Shown in pieces: positions 41,209 to 51,203 of a stretch of DNA of 64,000 bases. The DNA comes from Prunella strophiata. Taxonomy: Eukaryota; Chordata; Aves; Passeriformes; Prunellidae. Where the stretch lies: positions 1,546,150 to 1,610,149 of the forward strand of contig JAZBQD010000019.1 of assembly GCA_036583965.1 (NCBI GenBank). Direction: 5' to 3'. A model generated the notes under the pieces. The model was not told the origin of the DNA. It worked only from the letters and a program-made list of their open reading frames with translations, and searched no databases. Every line of letters begins with the position of its first letter. Position 1 is the stretch's first letter. The translations under genes were made by a program, and so were the position numbers.

Positions 41209-43296
41209 ATGGGATGGGATCCATGGGATGGGATCCATGGGATGGGATGGGATGGATGGGATGGGATGGATGGGATGGGATGGGCTCCATGGGATGGGAT
41301 CCATGGGATGGGATCCATGGGATGGGATGGGATGGGCTCCATGGGATGGGCTCCATGGGATGGGCTCCATGGGATGGGATGGGATGGGCTCCATGGGATG
41401 GGCTCCATGGGATGGGCTCCATGGGATGGGCTCCATGGGATGGGATGGGATGGGCTCCATGGGATGGGATGGGCTCCATGGGATGGGATGGGATGGGCTC
41501 CATGGGATGGGCTCCATGGGATGGGATGGGATGGGCTCCATGGGATGGGCTCCATGGGATGGGCTCCATGGGATGGGATGGGCTCCATGGGATGGGCTCC
41601 ATGGGATGGGATGGGCTCCATGGGATGGGCTCCATGGGATGGGCTCCATGGGATGGGCTCCATGGGATGGGCTCCATGGGATGGGCTCCATGGGATGGGC
41701 TCCATGGGATGGGCTCCATGGGATGGGCTCCATGGGATGGGCTCCATGGGATGGGCTCCATGGGATGGGCTCCATGGGATGGGATCCATGGGATGGGATC
41801 CATGGGATGGGATGGGATGGATGGGATGGGATGGGCTCCATGGGATGGGCTCCATGGGATGGGCTCCATGGGATGGGCTCCATGGGATGGGCTCCATGGG
41901 ATGGGCTCCATGGGATGGGCTCCATGGGATGGGCTCCATGGGATGGGCTCCATGGGATGGGCTCCATGGGATGGGATGGGCTCCATGGGATGGGGTAGGA
42001 TCCATGGGATGGGATCCATGGGATGGGTTCCATGGGATGGGATGGGATGGGCTCCATGGGATGGGCTCCATGGGATGGGCTCCATGGGATGGGCTCCATG
42101 GGATGGGCTCCATGGGATGGGCTCCATGGGATGGGCTCCATGGGATGGGCTCCATGGGATGGGATGGGCTCCATGGGATGGGCTCCATGGGATGGGATGG
42201 GATGGGCTCCATGGGATGGGCTCCATGGGATGGGATGGGCTCCATGGGATGGGATCCATGGGATGGGCTCCATGGGATGGGCTCCATGGGATGGGATCCA
42301 TGGGATGGGATCCATGGGATGGGATCCATGGGATGGGATGGGATGGGCTCCATGGGATGGGCTCCATGGGATGGGCTCCATGGGATGGGCTCCATGGGAT
42401 GGGCTCCATGGGATGGGCTCCATGGGATGGGCTCCATGGGATGGGCTCCATGGGATGGGCTCCATGGGATGGGATCCATGGGATGGGATCCATGGGATGG
42501 GATCCATGGGATGGGATCCATGGGATGGGATCCATGGGATGGGATGGGCTCCATGGGATGGGATGGGATGGGCTCCATGGGATGGGCTCCATGGGATGGG
42601 CTCCATGGGATGGGCTCCATGGGATGGGCTCCATGGGATGGGATGGGATGGATGGGATGGGATGGATGGGATGGGATGGATGGGATGGGATGGGCTCCAT
42701 GGGATGGGCTCCATGGGATGGGCTCCATGGGATGGGATGGGATGGGATGGGATGGATGGGATGGGATGGGATGGGATGGATGGGATGGGATGGATGGGAT
42801 GGGATGGGATGGGCTCCATGGGATGGGCTCCATGGGATGGGCTCCATGGGATGGGCTCCATGGGATGGGCTCCATGGGATGGGCTCCATGGGATGGGCTC
42901 CATGGGATGGGCTCCATGGGATGGGCTCCATGGGATGGGATCCATGGGATGGGATCCATGGGATGGGATCCATGGGATGGGATCCATGGGATGGGATCCA
43001 TGGGATGGGATGGGATGGGATGGGATGGGATGGATGGGATGGGATGGGATGGATGGGATGGGATGGGATGGGATGGGATGGGATGGGATGGGATGGGATG
43101 GGATCCATGGGATGGGATCCATGGGATGGGATCCATGGGATGGGATCCATTGGATGGGATCCATGGGATGGGCTCCATGGGATGGGATGGGATCCATGGG
43201 ATGGGATGGGATCAATGGGATGGATGGGCTCCATGGGATGGGATGGGCTCCATGGGATGGGGCTCCATGGGATGGGATGGGCTCCATGGGATGGGA
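41202..43296. repeat. 15-bp/5-bp compound array (GGGCTCCATGGGATG and ATGGG)
   Basis: 15-bp units GGGCTCCATGGGATG or GGGATCCATGGGATG are mixed with runs of plain GGGAT pentamers. 15 is three pentamers, and CTCCATGGG differs from ATGGGATGGG at few positions, so the longer unit probably arose from pentamers. GATCC-type units cluster (42290-42320, 42470-42540, 42940-43010, 43100-43170). All six frames are long and stop-free. It ends exactly at a CR1 tail motif, as does the array at 1-572. Confidence 0.97.
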
Positions 43297-43312
43297 TTTA
43301 AGGTCCCTTCCT
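43295..43312 (+). mobile_element. CR1 LINE 3'-tail remnant after the compound array
   Basis: GATTTAAGGTCCCTTCC directly follows the last GGGAT unit, identical to the motif at 571-587. The terminal octamers of the element are not recognisable. Confidence 0.6.
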
Positions 43313-44786
43313 GACCCTCAGACAGGACTCTCCCCTCAGTGCCCTCTCCCCTGTCCCAGCCTGGTGGCTCTGGGCAGGTCACCCTGGGAATGAGAACAGC
43401 CCCAGGCTGCCCAGCCAGGCCATGAATCCATTACAGGCTACAAAGGCTCTGACTCTGAAGTGCTGAGGCCACAGGCAAGAGGGATTTGGAGGACGAGGCA
43501 GCAGCAATTTCATCTGTAGAGCCTCTGATCCACACACAGATCCTGCCTGTTTTTCTCCCAAATAGTCCCTGCACTGCACAGAAAATGTGAATTGTGTCCT
43601 GAACAGCTCATTCTTCCAGAACCAGGAGAAAAATTAAACTCCAAAAGTTAATTATGTAGCGAGAAGCTGAGTGGGTAAGGAGCTGAGAGGGAGGAGGAGG
43701 GAGGAAGGGCACCATGAAAGACAGAGGGAGAGGGTAAACCAGTATTTATTCATCTAGGGAAACAGATTTTTTAACTACATGGCTTCTTCCAGCTCCTGTC
43801 TGCAAGTTCTAATAACAGATTTTTAATTTACCAGACACATTTTGCATGTCCCCTTGTTGCATTCTGCTTGCTATGAAAGGAAATTCATATTTTGACACTG
43901 CAAGAGCCAATTCAGATTTTCTTCAGATAATGATTTGTTATTAAGGTTAGGAGCCTTTTTTGCATAATTAAATTAGAATTGTTTTGGGCATGTTAGGATT
44001 TGTGCTATTGGGTTTGGATAGCAAATATATATATATATTTTATTTCCTTTCTTGCCATGAAAATATTGGCTCTGTAAGAGATGAGATTATTTCTGGGTTT
44101 GCATTAATATATTCATTTATCATGTGGTTATCCTTGCACTCAGCTTGAACCCACAGTGATACCTTGGAAGGAGATGGAGAAACCTGAGGAACTGAAGGCG
44201 AGCCCAGGATCCACGTGGTTGTTTGGACAGCAGCAGTCCCAGTGCCTGGGGTGCTGCAGCACTTTGGGTTCTTCCTGAAGTTCAAGTCCCACTGGAAATA
44301 ATTCCAATTCCCTGAAGAGTTTGCTAAAGTGCAGCAACTGAGCTCAAGGGCTGGGTTTGGGGGAGTTCATGGCACCTCGAGGTACTCTGAATGTGGAACA
44401 ATGTTCTCCCTCAACACAGGAAATCCTTGCAAGATTATGAATTTCTGAGTACACAGTTCTCTGGGAAACTGAGCCCCATTCCTCCTCCTTCAGAGGTGAA
44501 ATTTTGGGTGAATTCTCTGCCTCACTCTGCCTCTGACTGGTGGGAAAGGCTTTCCTTTAGCAGTGGGAGCCAGGGAACATTGGAAGTGTGCAGAACCAGG
44601 CTGGGGTCCCATGCCCAGCACGCTGCAGGGCTGCCCATCCTGCTCCTTGCAGTTGTGGAAGGAAGGAGCTCCAAAACGTTCCCTCCAATTCCTGTTTCCA
44701 GTCTCACTTCTGAGCCCCTGAGCTCACTGCACAGGATGCTGCTCCTCTCTCCTCTCGGGCATTTCCAGCCCCTGGAACCAGCAAGG
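43313..44786. other. Unique sequence; AT-rich candidate conserved block 43.63-44.10 kb
   Basis: 43630-44100 is AT-rich and non-repetitive, with AGTTAATTATGTAG, TTGTTATTAAGGTT and a short (AT)n at 44026-44038. The texture suggests conserved non-coding DNA (inference). A 171-codon frame at 44391-44906 has no recognisable domain, and its right end enters a CR1 fragment, so I do not call it a gene. Confidence 0.6.
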
Positions 44787-44860
44787 CACAGAATCCTGAG
44801 GGTTGGAAAACACTTCAAGGCTCTGGGCCAAGCTTTGACTAAACAGCACCATGCCCACTG
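44787..44860 (-). mobile_element. CR1 LINE 3' end remnant (antisense)
   Basis: CACAGAATCCTGAGGGTTGG, AAAACACTTCAAGGCTCTGG and ACTAAACAGCACCATGCCC match an antisense CR1 3' tail preceded by a single CACAGAAT octamer. Here the octamer has not expanded, in contrast to 7599-10577. Confidence 0.65.
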
Positions 44861-45012
44861 TTGGTCTGTGTCAAGCTGTTTTCCAGGAATTAATGACAAT
44901 TATTAGCAAGAACTGGAGTAATTTCTGGCAAAAAATCTGTGAATCCAAGAGTTTGGCAGTTCGTGCTGTGGTGTTCTCCTTAGCAGAGTGGCAGGGCTGC
45001 AGGACTGAGAGG

Positions 45013-45280
45013 AACCCATGGACTCATGGAATGGTTTGTGTTAAAGGGACCTCAATTTCCCCCCAGTGCCACCCCTGCCATGGCAGGGACACCTCCCACT
45101 GTGCCAGGCTGCTCCAGCCCCAGTGTCCAGCCTGGCCTTGGGCACTGCCAGGGATCCAGGGGCAGCCACAGCTGCTCTGGCAATTCCAGCCCAGCCAGCA
45201 ATTCCCAATTCCCAATATCCACCCATCCCTGCCCTCTGGCACTGGGAGCCATTGCCTGGCCCTGTCCCACATCCAGCAGA
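45013..45280 (-). mobile_element. CR1 LINE 3' fragment (antisense), near-duplicate of the 24.2-kb copy
   Basis: CATGGAATGGTTTGTGTTAA, CCAGTGCCACCCCTGCCATG, GGCAGGGACACCTCCCACTG, CTGGCCTTGGGCACTGCCAG and CTGCTCTGGCAATTCCAG follow the same order as 24250-24450, with few differences over ~200 bp. Homology to that copy ends near 45255. It lies ~120 bp left of an element with 27-bp terminal inverted repeats. Confidence 0.82.
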
Positions 45281-45400
45281 ACCCACAGCCCCTGTGGCAG
45301 CAGCATCCAGCAAGTTCCCCTCAGCCTGGAGGGGCTCCTGGGGGCTCTGGCAGCAGCAGGGGCTGTGCAGGGCAATCCCTCCCCAAAAACCAGAGTGACA

Positions 45401-45819
45401 ATGAGTGATGCCATGGCTGACTCTCACCCCTGGGGTGAGAAATGATCCCCACTTCCAACAATGTCAAAGGTTTAATAAAACCTTATCAGAAACACAACAG
45501 CAGGCTGAATAGAGAAAACATCAGGGTTATCTTCCCCACCCTGTGCCCCCCACACAATGGGGGTTTCTCCTTTTAACCCTTCAGCCCCCCAAGGTTCTGT
45601 CCATCCTCCTCCCCTGCCCAGGGTGGAGATCACTGCCTCAAACCCTGACTGGGGGTCAGCTGCTGCCATGGTGCCAATCCCACCCTGCCAAATGTGCCAA
45701 ACCCAAACCCTGAGCACAGCACCAGGGGTAAAACAGAACTGTAAATCTATAAAACTTCTCCTAACATATATGCAGGACATTTGCATTTAACTGTGAGAGT
45801 CAGCCATGGCATCACTCAT
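45401..45819. mobile_element. ~419-bp element with perfect 27-bp terminal inverted repeats
   Basis: The 27 bp at 45401-45427 (starting ATGAGTGATGCCATGGCTGA) is the exact reverse complement of the 27 bp at 45793-45819 (ending GCCATGGCATCACTCAT). The interior holds TTTAATAAAACC (near 45470), a TATAAAAC motif (near 45749) and no coding frame of note. One reading is a non-autonomous DNA transposon (MITE-like). Another is a solo LTR, since the element begins TG and ends CA one base in and carries AATAAA and TATA motifs. I see no clear target-site duplication (left GAGTGACA, right CTGGCACA), so family assignment is open. Confidence 0.6.
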
Positions 45820-46469
45820 CTGGCACATCTGGGCTGTGTTCCCTCTCACAGCCCCCCCCAGGGCAGGGATATCCCCCCCCAGCTCTGAGCCCAGGCTCTT
45901 TCTGCTGCTGCCACATCCCCAGGGCTGATTCTGCCCTTTCTGAGGGTGAGGAGCTCCAAGCAGTGCTTTGGTCCATCCTCATGCACGTGGGATGTGACAG
46001 CAGCACTGGTTCCCCTTCCTAACAGAGATGGGAGCCTCCAGCTCTGGGGAAATCACCCAGGAAAGGTTGTGCCAGGGATTTTAGTGCTGTAAATCCAGAG
46101 CACTCTGGGTACTCCAGGAGTGCAGAGAATAAATGCAGCCTGGAGGCTTGGCCTGTGTCTCCAGAGGGCAGATCCTGTGATAAATTAACTCCATTCCACC
46201 CTCCAAGCATCACATTCTCATCTCCTGAGCCAAAATCCACAACTGCATCCACTCAGAGCAGAGTTAAACCAAGGCAGTCTGATCTTCTCCATTTCCTAAA
46301 ACCCCCGAGAGTCCTTTCAGAGAGATCAGACTGCCAAAAGGAAAGTGGCATTAAAAGGACACTGTCCAAGTGCTTTCCCAGGGGTTTATTTAGGAAGGCA
46401 ACAGAAATGGCAAATAAAAAATCCAATTGCTTCAGCTCAATGTGTGTAACAAAGGGGTTGGGCTGAATT
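45820..46469. other. Unique sequence, nothing recognised
   Basis: About 650 bp. Short C-runs occur at 45851-45882. No gene or mobile element identified. Confidence 0.65.
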
Positions 46470-46690
46470 TGGGGGTGTTTGAGGAGAAGGCTCTGGGGAG
46501 GCCTCAGAGCCCCTTCCAGGGCCTAAAGGGGTTTATGGAAAAGAAAAGAGAATTTTTATATGGGCAGAGAGTGACAGGACAGGGGCTAAGGGCTTGACAC
46601 TAAAAGAGATTTGGATTTTAGTAATAAATTGTTCCCTGGGAGGGTGGCAGGCCCTGGTACAGGGTGCCCAGAGCTGCCCCTGGATCCCCT
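46470..46690 (+). mobile_element. CR1 LINE internal 3'-UTR fragment (sense)
   Basis: TTTGAGGAGAAGGCTCTGGG, GCCTCAGAGCCCCTTCCAGG, GCCTAAAGGGG, AGTGACAGGACAGGGGC and CCTGGGAGGGTGGCAGGCCC follow the CR1 order. The tail is missing: the homology stops after GAGCTGCCCCTGGATCCC. Confidence 0.8.
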
Positions 46691-47094
46691 GGCTCCTCTC
46701 CAGCTCAGGAGATTCTGTGCCCAGGGTACTGGGCAGAACTGACCCTGGCTCCTTAAGGCTCAAAAACCCCAAATAACCCAAAAATGTGCCTCGAGGCCCC
46801 TGGAATCTCAGGGGACAAGCACAAGGTGCCACCTGGGCCACCCCTCCTGGCACCTCCTGCCCTGTGCAGGGCTCTCCCCAGGACTGTGCCCCCATTTGTC
46901 TCCAGCTCTGGAAACAATTAATTTGGAAAAAGGGACCTTTAGGCTGCAATCCCCTGCATTCACCTGCCACTTGCTCTGAGACAAACTGTGCCCCTCTGCA
47001 TTTTAAACCAACTCTCCTTCCCCAAAACCACGTGAAAGGAGCTCCACTGGTGTTTGGGAAGGTGTGGTGCCAGCTCTTTCCTCACAGCATTCCA
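46691..47094. other. Unique spacer, nothing recognised
   Basis: About 400 bp of ordinary sequence between the CR1 fragment and the 56-bp array. Confidence 0.65.
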
Positions 47095-47783
47095 GAGAGC
47101 TCCCCATCTCCAGGAAATCCTGATTTTCCCCATTAACACTGCCCCAGCAGGCTCTGCTCCCATCTCCAGGTAATCCTGATTTTCCCCATTAACACAATCC
47201 CAGCAGGCTCTGCTCCCATCTCCAGGTAATCCTGATTTTCACCATTAACACAATCCCAGCAAACTCTGCTCCCATCTCCAGGTAATCCTGATTTTCTCTG
47301 TTAACACTGCCCCAGCAGGCTCTGCTCCCATCTCCAGGTAATCCTGATTTTCCCCATTAACACAATCCCAGCAGGCTCTGCTCCCATCTCCAGGTAATCC
47401 TGATTTTCTCTGTTAACACAATCCCTGGCAGGTTCTGTTCCCATCTCCAGGTAATCCTGATTTTCCCATTAACACAATCCCAGGCAGGCTCTGCTCCCAT
47501 CTCCAGGTAATCCTGATTTTCACCATTAACACAATCCCAGCAAACTCTGCTCCCATCTCCAGGTAATCCTGATTTTCCCCATTAACACAATCCCAGGCAG
47601 GCTCTGCTCCCATCTCCAGGAAATCCTGATTTTCCCTGTTAACACAATCCCAGGCAGGCTCTGCTCCCATCTCCAGGTAATCCTGATTTTCACCATTACC
47701 ACAATCCCAGGCAGGCTCTGCTCCCATCTCCAGGTAATCCTGATTTTCACCATTACCACAATCCCAGGCAGGCTCTGCTCCCA
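47095..47783. repeat. 56-57-bp minisatellite (CATCTCCAGGTAATCCTGAT...), ~12 units
   Basis: Units of about 56 bp consist of CATCTCCAGGTAATCCTGAT, then a TTTCCCCATTAACACAATCC-type block (variants TTTCACCATT, TTTCTCTGTT), then CAGCAGGCTCTGCTC. Variants (CTGCCCCAGCAGG versus ACAATCCCAGGCAGG) alternate and are shared between non-adjacent units. The CAGGTAA core looks like a splice donor in every unit, but this is a by-product of the repeat. Minus frames are open across ~140 codons. Confidence 0.95.
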
Positions 47784-48874
47784 AGAACTGGGGGCTGGAG
47801 TCTGGCATTACCTCCTGACAGTCTGTTCCAATGCTCACAGAGAGATTTCCATCCTCGTTCTGAGGTGTTTTATATTTAATCCTCAGCTATGCAGATATGA
47901 AAAGCTCCTGTTTCCTGTGGGATCAATGTTACAGTACTTTGACATATGACATTTGACATCTGTCAAAACATTATAATCAAATCTGAGCCTAAATAGCATC
48001 AAATTAATATGACAGATCTCTGAGAAATTATACACTTGAAGTAAAGGTAACAAGACATCTTTATTTCAGTGAAACAGAATTCTGTTTAAAAATTAACACA
48101 ATCAGCACATTACCAGGAAAACCTTTTATTTTGGGGAGGCTGCTTTGTGCAATGGAAATGTTTCAGTTAATGTGCTACTGAAGTGGCTCCCTCGATGCCT
48201 GCAGGTATTGCTGTGGCCTTTGATATAAACCCAACACATCTGAGCTGCTTCTGGAGTTTAATTTTTCACACACTTATACATTTATTGATCTGGGTCCTGT
48301 GACATGCAATTCATCAAATCTCTTGTGCCTGCATGGAGATTATGACAGCAAGAACTAGCAGCCCATCATTTAGCAGGTAGAATAAATTAGCCCAGCTCAT
48401 TGAAATTAAAACAAGGCAGCAGGGAGAGTAAAAGGAAGCTGAAGTTGTGTCTTTAACTTCAAACACGTCTCAGTAAGAAAGGAAAAACCTTTGGCAAAAT
48501 GTTACCTTGCCATGGGGGACGTTTCACAAACAACTGGCAGAAATGGCTGGTTTACAGATATACATTTTTGTTTTCTACACACAGAATGTGACTTTTGTCT
48601 GCAATGAGTGCCCAGCAGCACCAGGGATTGCTGGGGGATGAGGGATCAGGGAGCCTTGGGGTGGTTTGGGGGGGGAGGCCCCAAACTCATCCCTGACCCT
48701 CCCTGCAGTGAGGGTCCCCGGGCTCCTCAGCAGGAGCAGGAGATGTCCCCAGCTCCTGGAGAGCCCCTGGGGCCCTGCAGGGACCACAGGGCTGGGGACA
48801 AGCTGGGGAGAGCCCCAGGGCTGGGAAAAAGCCCTGGGGAACGAGAGAGAGCTGGGCTGGGACAGCAGGGACAT
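47784..48874. other. Unique sequence; AT-rich candidate conserved block 47.86-48.56 kb
   Basis: 47860-48560 is the longest AT-rich, non-repetitive stretch here, with TTTATATTTAATCC, AAATCTGAGCCTAAATAGCA, TCAAATTAATATGACAG and TTATACATTTATTGATC. This composition, inside a GC-rich window, resembles a conserved non-coding element (inference). The remainder is GC-rich. Confidence 0.6.
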
Positions 48875-49070
48875 GGGGACCTCATGGGGACCTCACTGGG
48901 GCACGGGGACAGCACAGCCCAGCTCAGAGGGATGGCAGGGGATGGCAGGGGACAGCAGGGGATGGCAGGGGATGGCAGGGCATGGCAGGATATGGGGACC
49001 TCATGGGGACCTCACTGGGGCACGGGGACAGCACAGCCCAGCTCAGAGGGATGGCAGGGGATGGTGGGGA
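48875..49070. repeat. ~119-bp tandem duplication with internal GATGGCAGGG repeats
   Basis: GGGGACCTCATGGGGACCTC followed by ACTGGGGCACGGGGACAGCA and CAGCCCAGCTCAGAGGGATG occurs at 48875 and again at 48994. Between them lie several GGGATGGCAGG 10-11-bp units. Confidence 0.9.
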
Positions 49071-49160
49071 TGGCAGGGGACAGCAGGGGACAAGAGCCAA
49101 GTGCTGCCAGGGAAACCTGGCTGGACCCAGGAAAAGCTGCTGGACGTGCTCAGGGAGCCC

Positions 49161-49242
49161 TGGGGTCCCACTCCTGGGGTCCCACTCCTGGGGTCCCACT
49201 CCTGGGGTCCCATTCCTGGGGGCCCACTCCTGGGGCCTCTCC
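49161..49242. repeat. 14-bp minisatellite TGGGGTCCCACTCC, ~6 units
   Basis: Units start at 49161, 49175, 49189, 49203, 49217 and 49231. The last three vary (CCATTCC, GGGCCCACTCC, TGGGGCCTCTCC). Confidence 0.93.
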
Positions 49243-49341
49243 AAACTGGGCTGGAGGAGCTCCCTGCCCCAGGCTGGCTCTGCTTGGAGCAAGAGGGGGA
49301 CAGCAGAATCCTGAGGCCACTTCCAGCCTGTGACCCAGGAG

Positions 49342-49574
49342 CCACCCCAAATATCCCAGTGGTTATAGAAACCCCAAATCCTGCCCACCCCAAATATCCC
49401 AGTAAATTTAGAGACCCCAAATCCTGCCCACCCTAAATATCCCAGTGGCTATGGAGACCCCAAATCCTGCCCACCCCAAATATCCCAGTAAATTTAGAGA
49501 CCCCAAATCCTGCCCACCCCAAATATCCCAGTAAATTTAGAGACCCCAAATCCTGCCCACCCCAAATATCCCAG
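49342..49574. repeat. 43-bp minisatellite (CACCCCAAATATCCCAGT...), ~5 units
   Basis: CACCCCAAATATCCCAGTAA then ATTTAGAGACCCCAAATCCT repeat at ~43-bp steps. Variants are GTGGTTATAGAAAC and GTGGCTATGGAGAC in the first units. Confidence 0.93.
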
Positions 49575-50289
49575 GGCTTACAGGGCCCCCTCATACCCAG
49601 CAATAGAAGAAAACCTTTATCTGGGTTTTAGCAAATGCAAAGGTGCCCCATTAGGGCCAGGCATTGTTCAGGTGTTTCCTTTCTCCTTCTTGCCTTTCTC
49701 CTTTCTCCCAGCATTAAAATCTGATTACAGGAACAGAGAGAGAAATCCAAGCTTGGTGTGAATAATCAGGGATGAGAAATAGTGCTGAGGACAAAAGACC
49801 CCATTTAAAAACTGCTCTGCTCATGTAGGATAATGTAGTGGAGATGGTGATACTATTAATGGTGGTACTATTAAATTTGTCCAAAACATAAATTAGAGTT
49901 AACCCAAGGGAAAAAAATAGATCTCTATGTCAGACCAAAGTGGCACTGACCAACTGGCCTTGGAATAGTGGCTTAAACAGCAGCAGAATCCAAATATCCA
50001 GAAGGAATCAAAGCCACATTTTGTACCACTGAAGTGATGCCTCAGGTTTTAACTTTTCTATTTCTCAGATTCTGTGCTGCTTCAGTCTGTGGGGCTGGGC
50101 TTCACATCAGGGCATGGAGAGCTCTGTGCACAGAGCAGGGAGACAAAACAATTCCTGCTCCAGCTGGGCACCAAGGACAAATGATCCAAATCTCAGCCCA
50201 AGAGCACAAACAGCGTGGGCTGAAGAGAGAAAAACAAGCAGGGTGGGAGTGCAGGGGCTAAAGCTGGAATGGGACAATGAACTCCAAGG
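49575..50289. other. Unique sequence, nothing recognised
   Basis: Moderately AT-rich single-copy sequence. No exon or element supported. Confidence 0.65.
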
Positions 50290-50785
50290 TGCAAATGGAG
50301 CAGAGCTGATCCCAGGGAGAGACCCCGTGCCCGGCCGTGCATTTTGTGCCCATTTGGGTCCATCTTGGGTTCATTTTGTGCCCATTTTGGTTCATCTTGG
50401 GTTCATTTTGTGCCCATTTTGGTTCATCTTGGGTTCATTTTGTGCCCATTTGGGTCCATCTTGGGTTCATTTTGTGCCCATTTTGGTTCATCTTGGGTTC
50501 ATTTTGTGCCCATTTGGGTCCATCTTGGGTTCATTTTGTGCCCATTTTGGTTCATCTTGGGTTCATTTTGTGCCCATTTGGGTCCATCTTGGGTTCATTT
50601 TGTGACCATTTTGGTCCATCTTGGGTTCATTTTGTGCCCATTTTGGTCCATCTTGGGTGCAGCCCTGGCTGGGCTCTTGTGCTGCCCAAGGTGGATCCAT
50701 GCAGGAGATCCTTGGAATAAATCCCTGCTTTGTTCTGTAACTCCATCCAGCCTCTGATCCAGGGCAGCCTTCACAAGGCATCAGA
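50290..50785 (+). mobile_element. LTR-like segment (avian endogenous retrovirus type) containing a 32-bp VNTR
   Basis: CTTGTGCTGCCCAAGGTGGA, TCCTTGGAATAAATCCCTGC (with AATAAA) and CCAGCCTCTGATCCAGGGCA resemble the 3' portion of passerine ERVK-like LTRs as I remember them: a polyadenylation signal, then a short R/U5-like block. The left limit is unclear because the preceding 320 bp is a 32-bp tandem array. No internal retroviral coding sequence is present, so a solo LTR is the likely state. The assignment needs a library search. Confidence 0.5.
50339..50660. repeat. 32-bp minisatellite CATTTTGTGCCCATTTTGG..., ~10 units, partly alternating
   Basis: The period is 32 bp. Two unit types exist: ATTTGGGTCCATCTTGGGTT (a) and ATTTTGGTTCATCTTGGGTT (b). 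Order from the left: a b b a b a b a, then two hybrid units (GACCATTTTGGTCC, CCCATTTTGGTCC). The alternation indicates amplification of an a-b dimer. Confidence 0.93.
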
Positions 50786-51084
50786 AGGGTAATTCCACAA
50801 TTTTTAACCCCACAAGTGTCTGTGTGCAGCAGGCAGATCTCATTTCATTCAAACAAAATAATCCCAAGCTTACAGAGACCCCAGAGCTGGGCTGGATCCC
50901 TCCCAAGTCTCCTGCAAGGTGCTGAGGGTGATCTTGGGGTTCCCTGCACCTTTCAGGGGCCCTGGGAAGGAGAGGAGAGGAGATCAGGGTGTCAGTGACA
51001 GGAATATCCCCTGGTACATCTGTTTGCTCCCACAGGAGCTCCCAAGGCAGAGCAGGTCCTGCACACAGCACCAGCAGCCTGCTC
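50786..51084. other. Unique spacer
   Basis: About 300 bp, nothing recognised. Confidence 0.65.
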
Positions 51085-51203
51085 TGTTTAACAAAGCCTG
51101 GATGTGGCACTGGGTGCCAGGGTTTAGGTGAGGTGTTGGGGCTGGGCTGGACTCCATGAGCTTGGAGGTCTCTTCCAACCCAGTCATTCTATGATTCTGT
51201 GAA
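51085..51203 (+). mobile_element. CR1 LINE 3' end (sense), ~120 bp
   Basis: AAAGCCTGGATGTGGCACTG, GTGCCAGGGTTTAGGTGAGG, CTGGACTCCATGAGCTTGGA and GGTCTCTTCCAACCCAGTCA, ending ATTCTATGATTCTGTGAATT. Two terminal octamers are visible: the normal, unexpanded CR1 end, useful for comparison with the 7.6-10.6 kb array. Confidence 0.93.

Noticed and set aside
44391..44906. 171-codon frame in unique sequence
   Set aside because: Its C-terminal part translates an antisense CR1 fragment (44787-44860) and the rest has no recognisable similarity.
50114..50757. Membrane-protein-like frames (repeating FCAHLGPSWVH)
   Set aside because: Products of the 32-bp VNTR in several frames at once.
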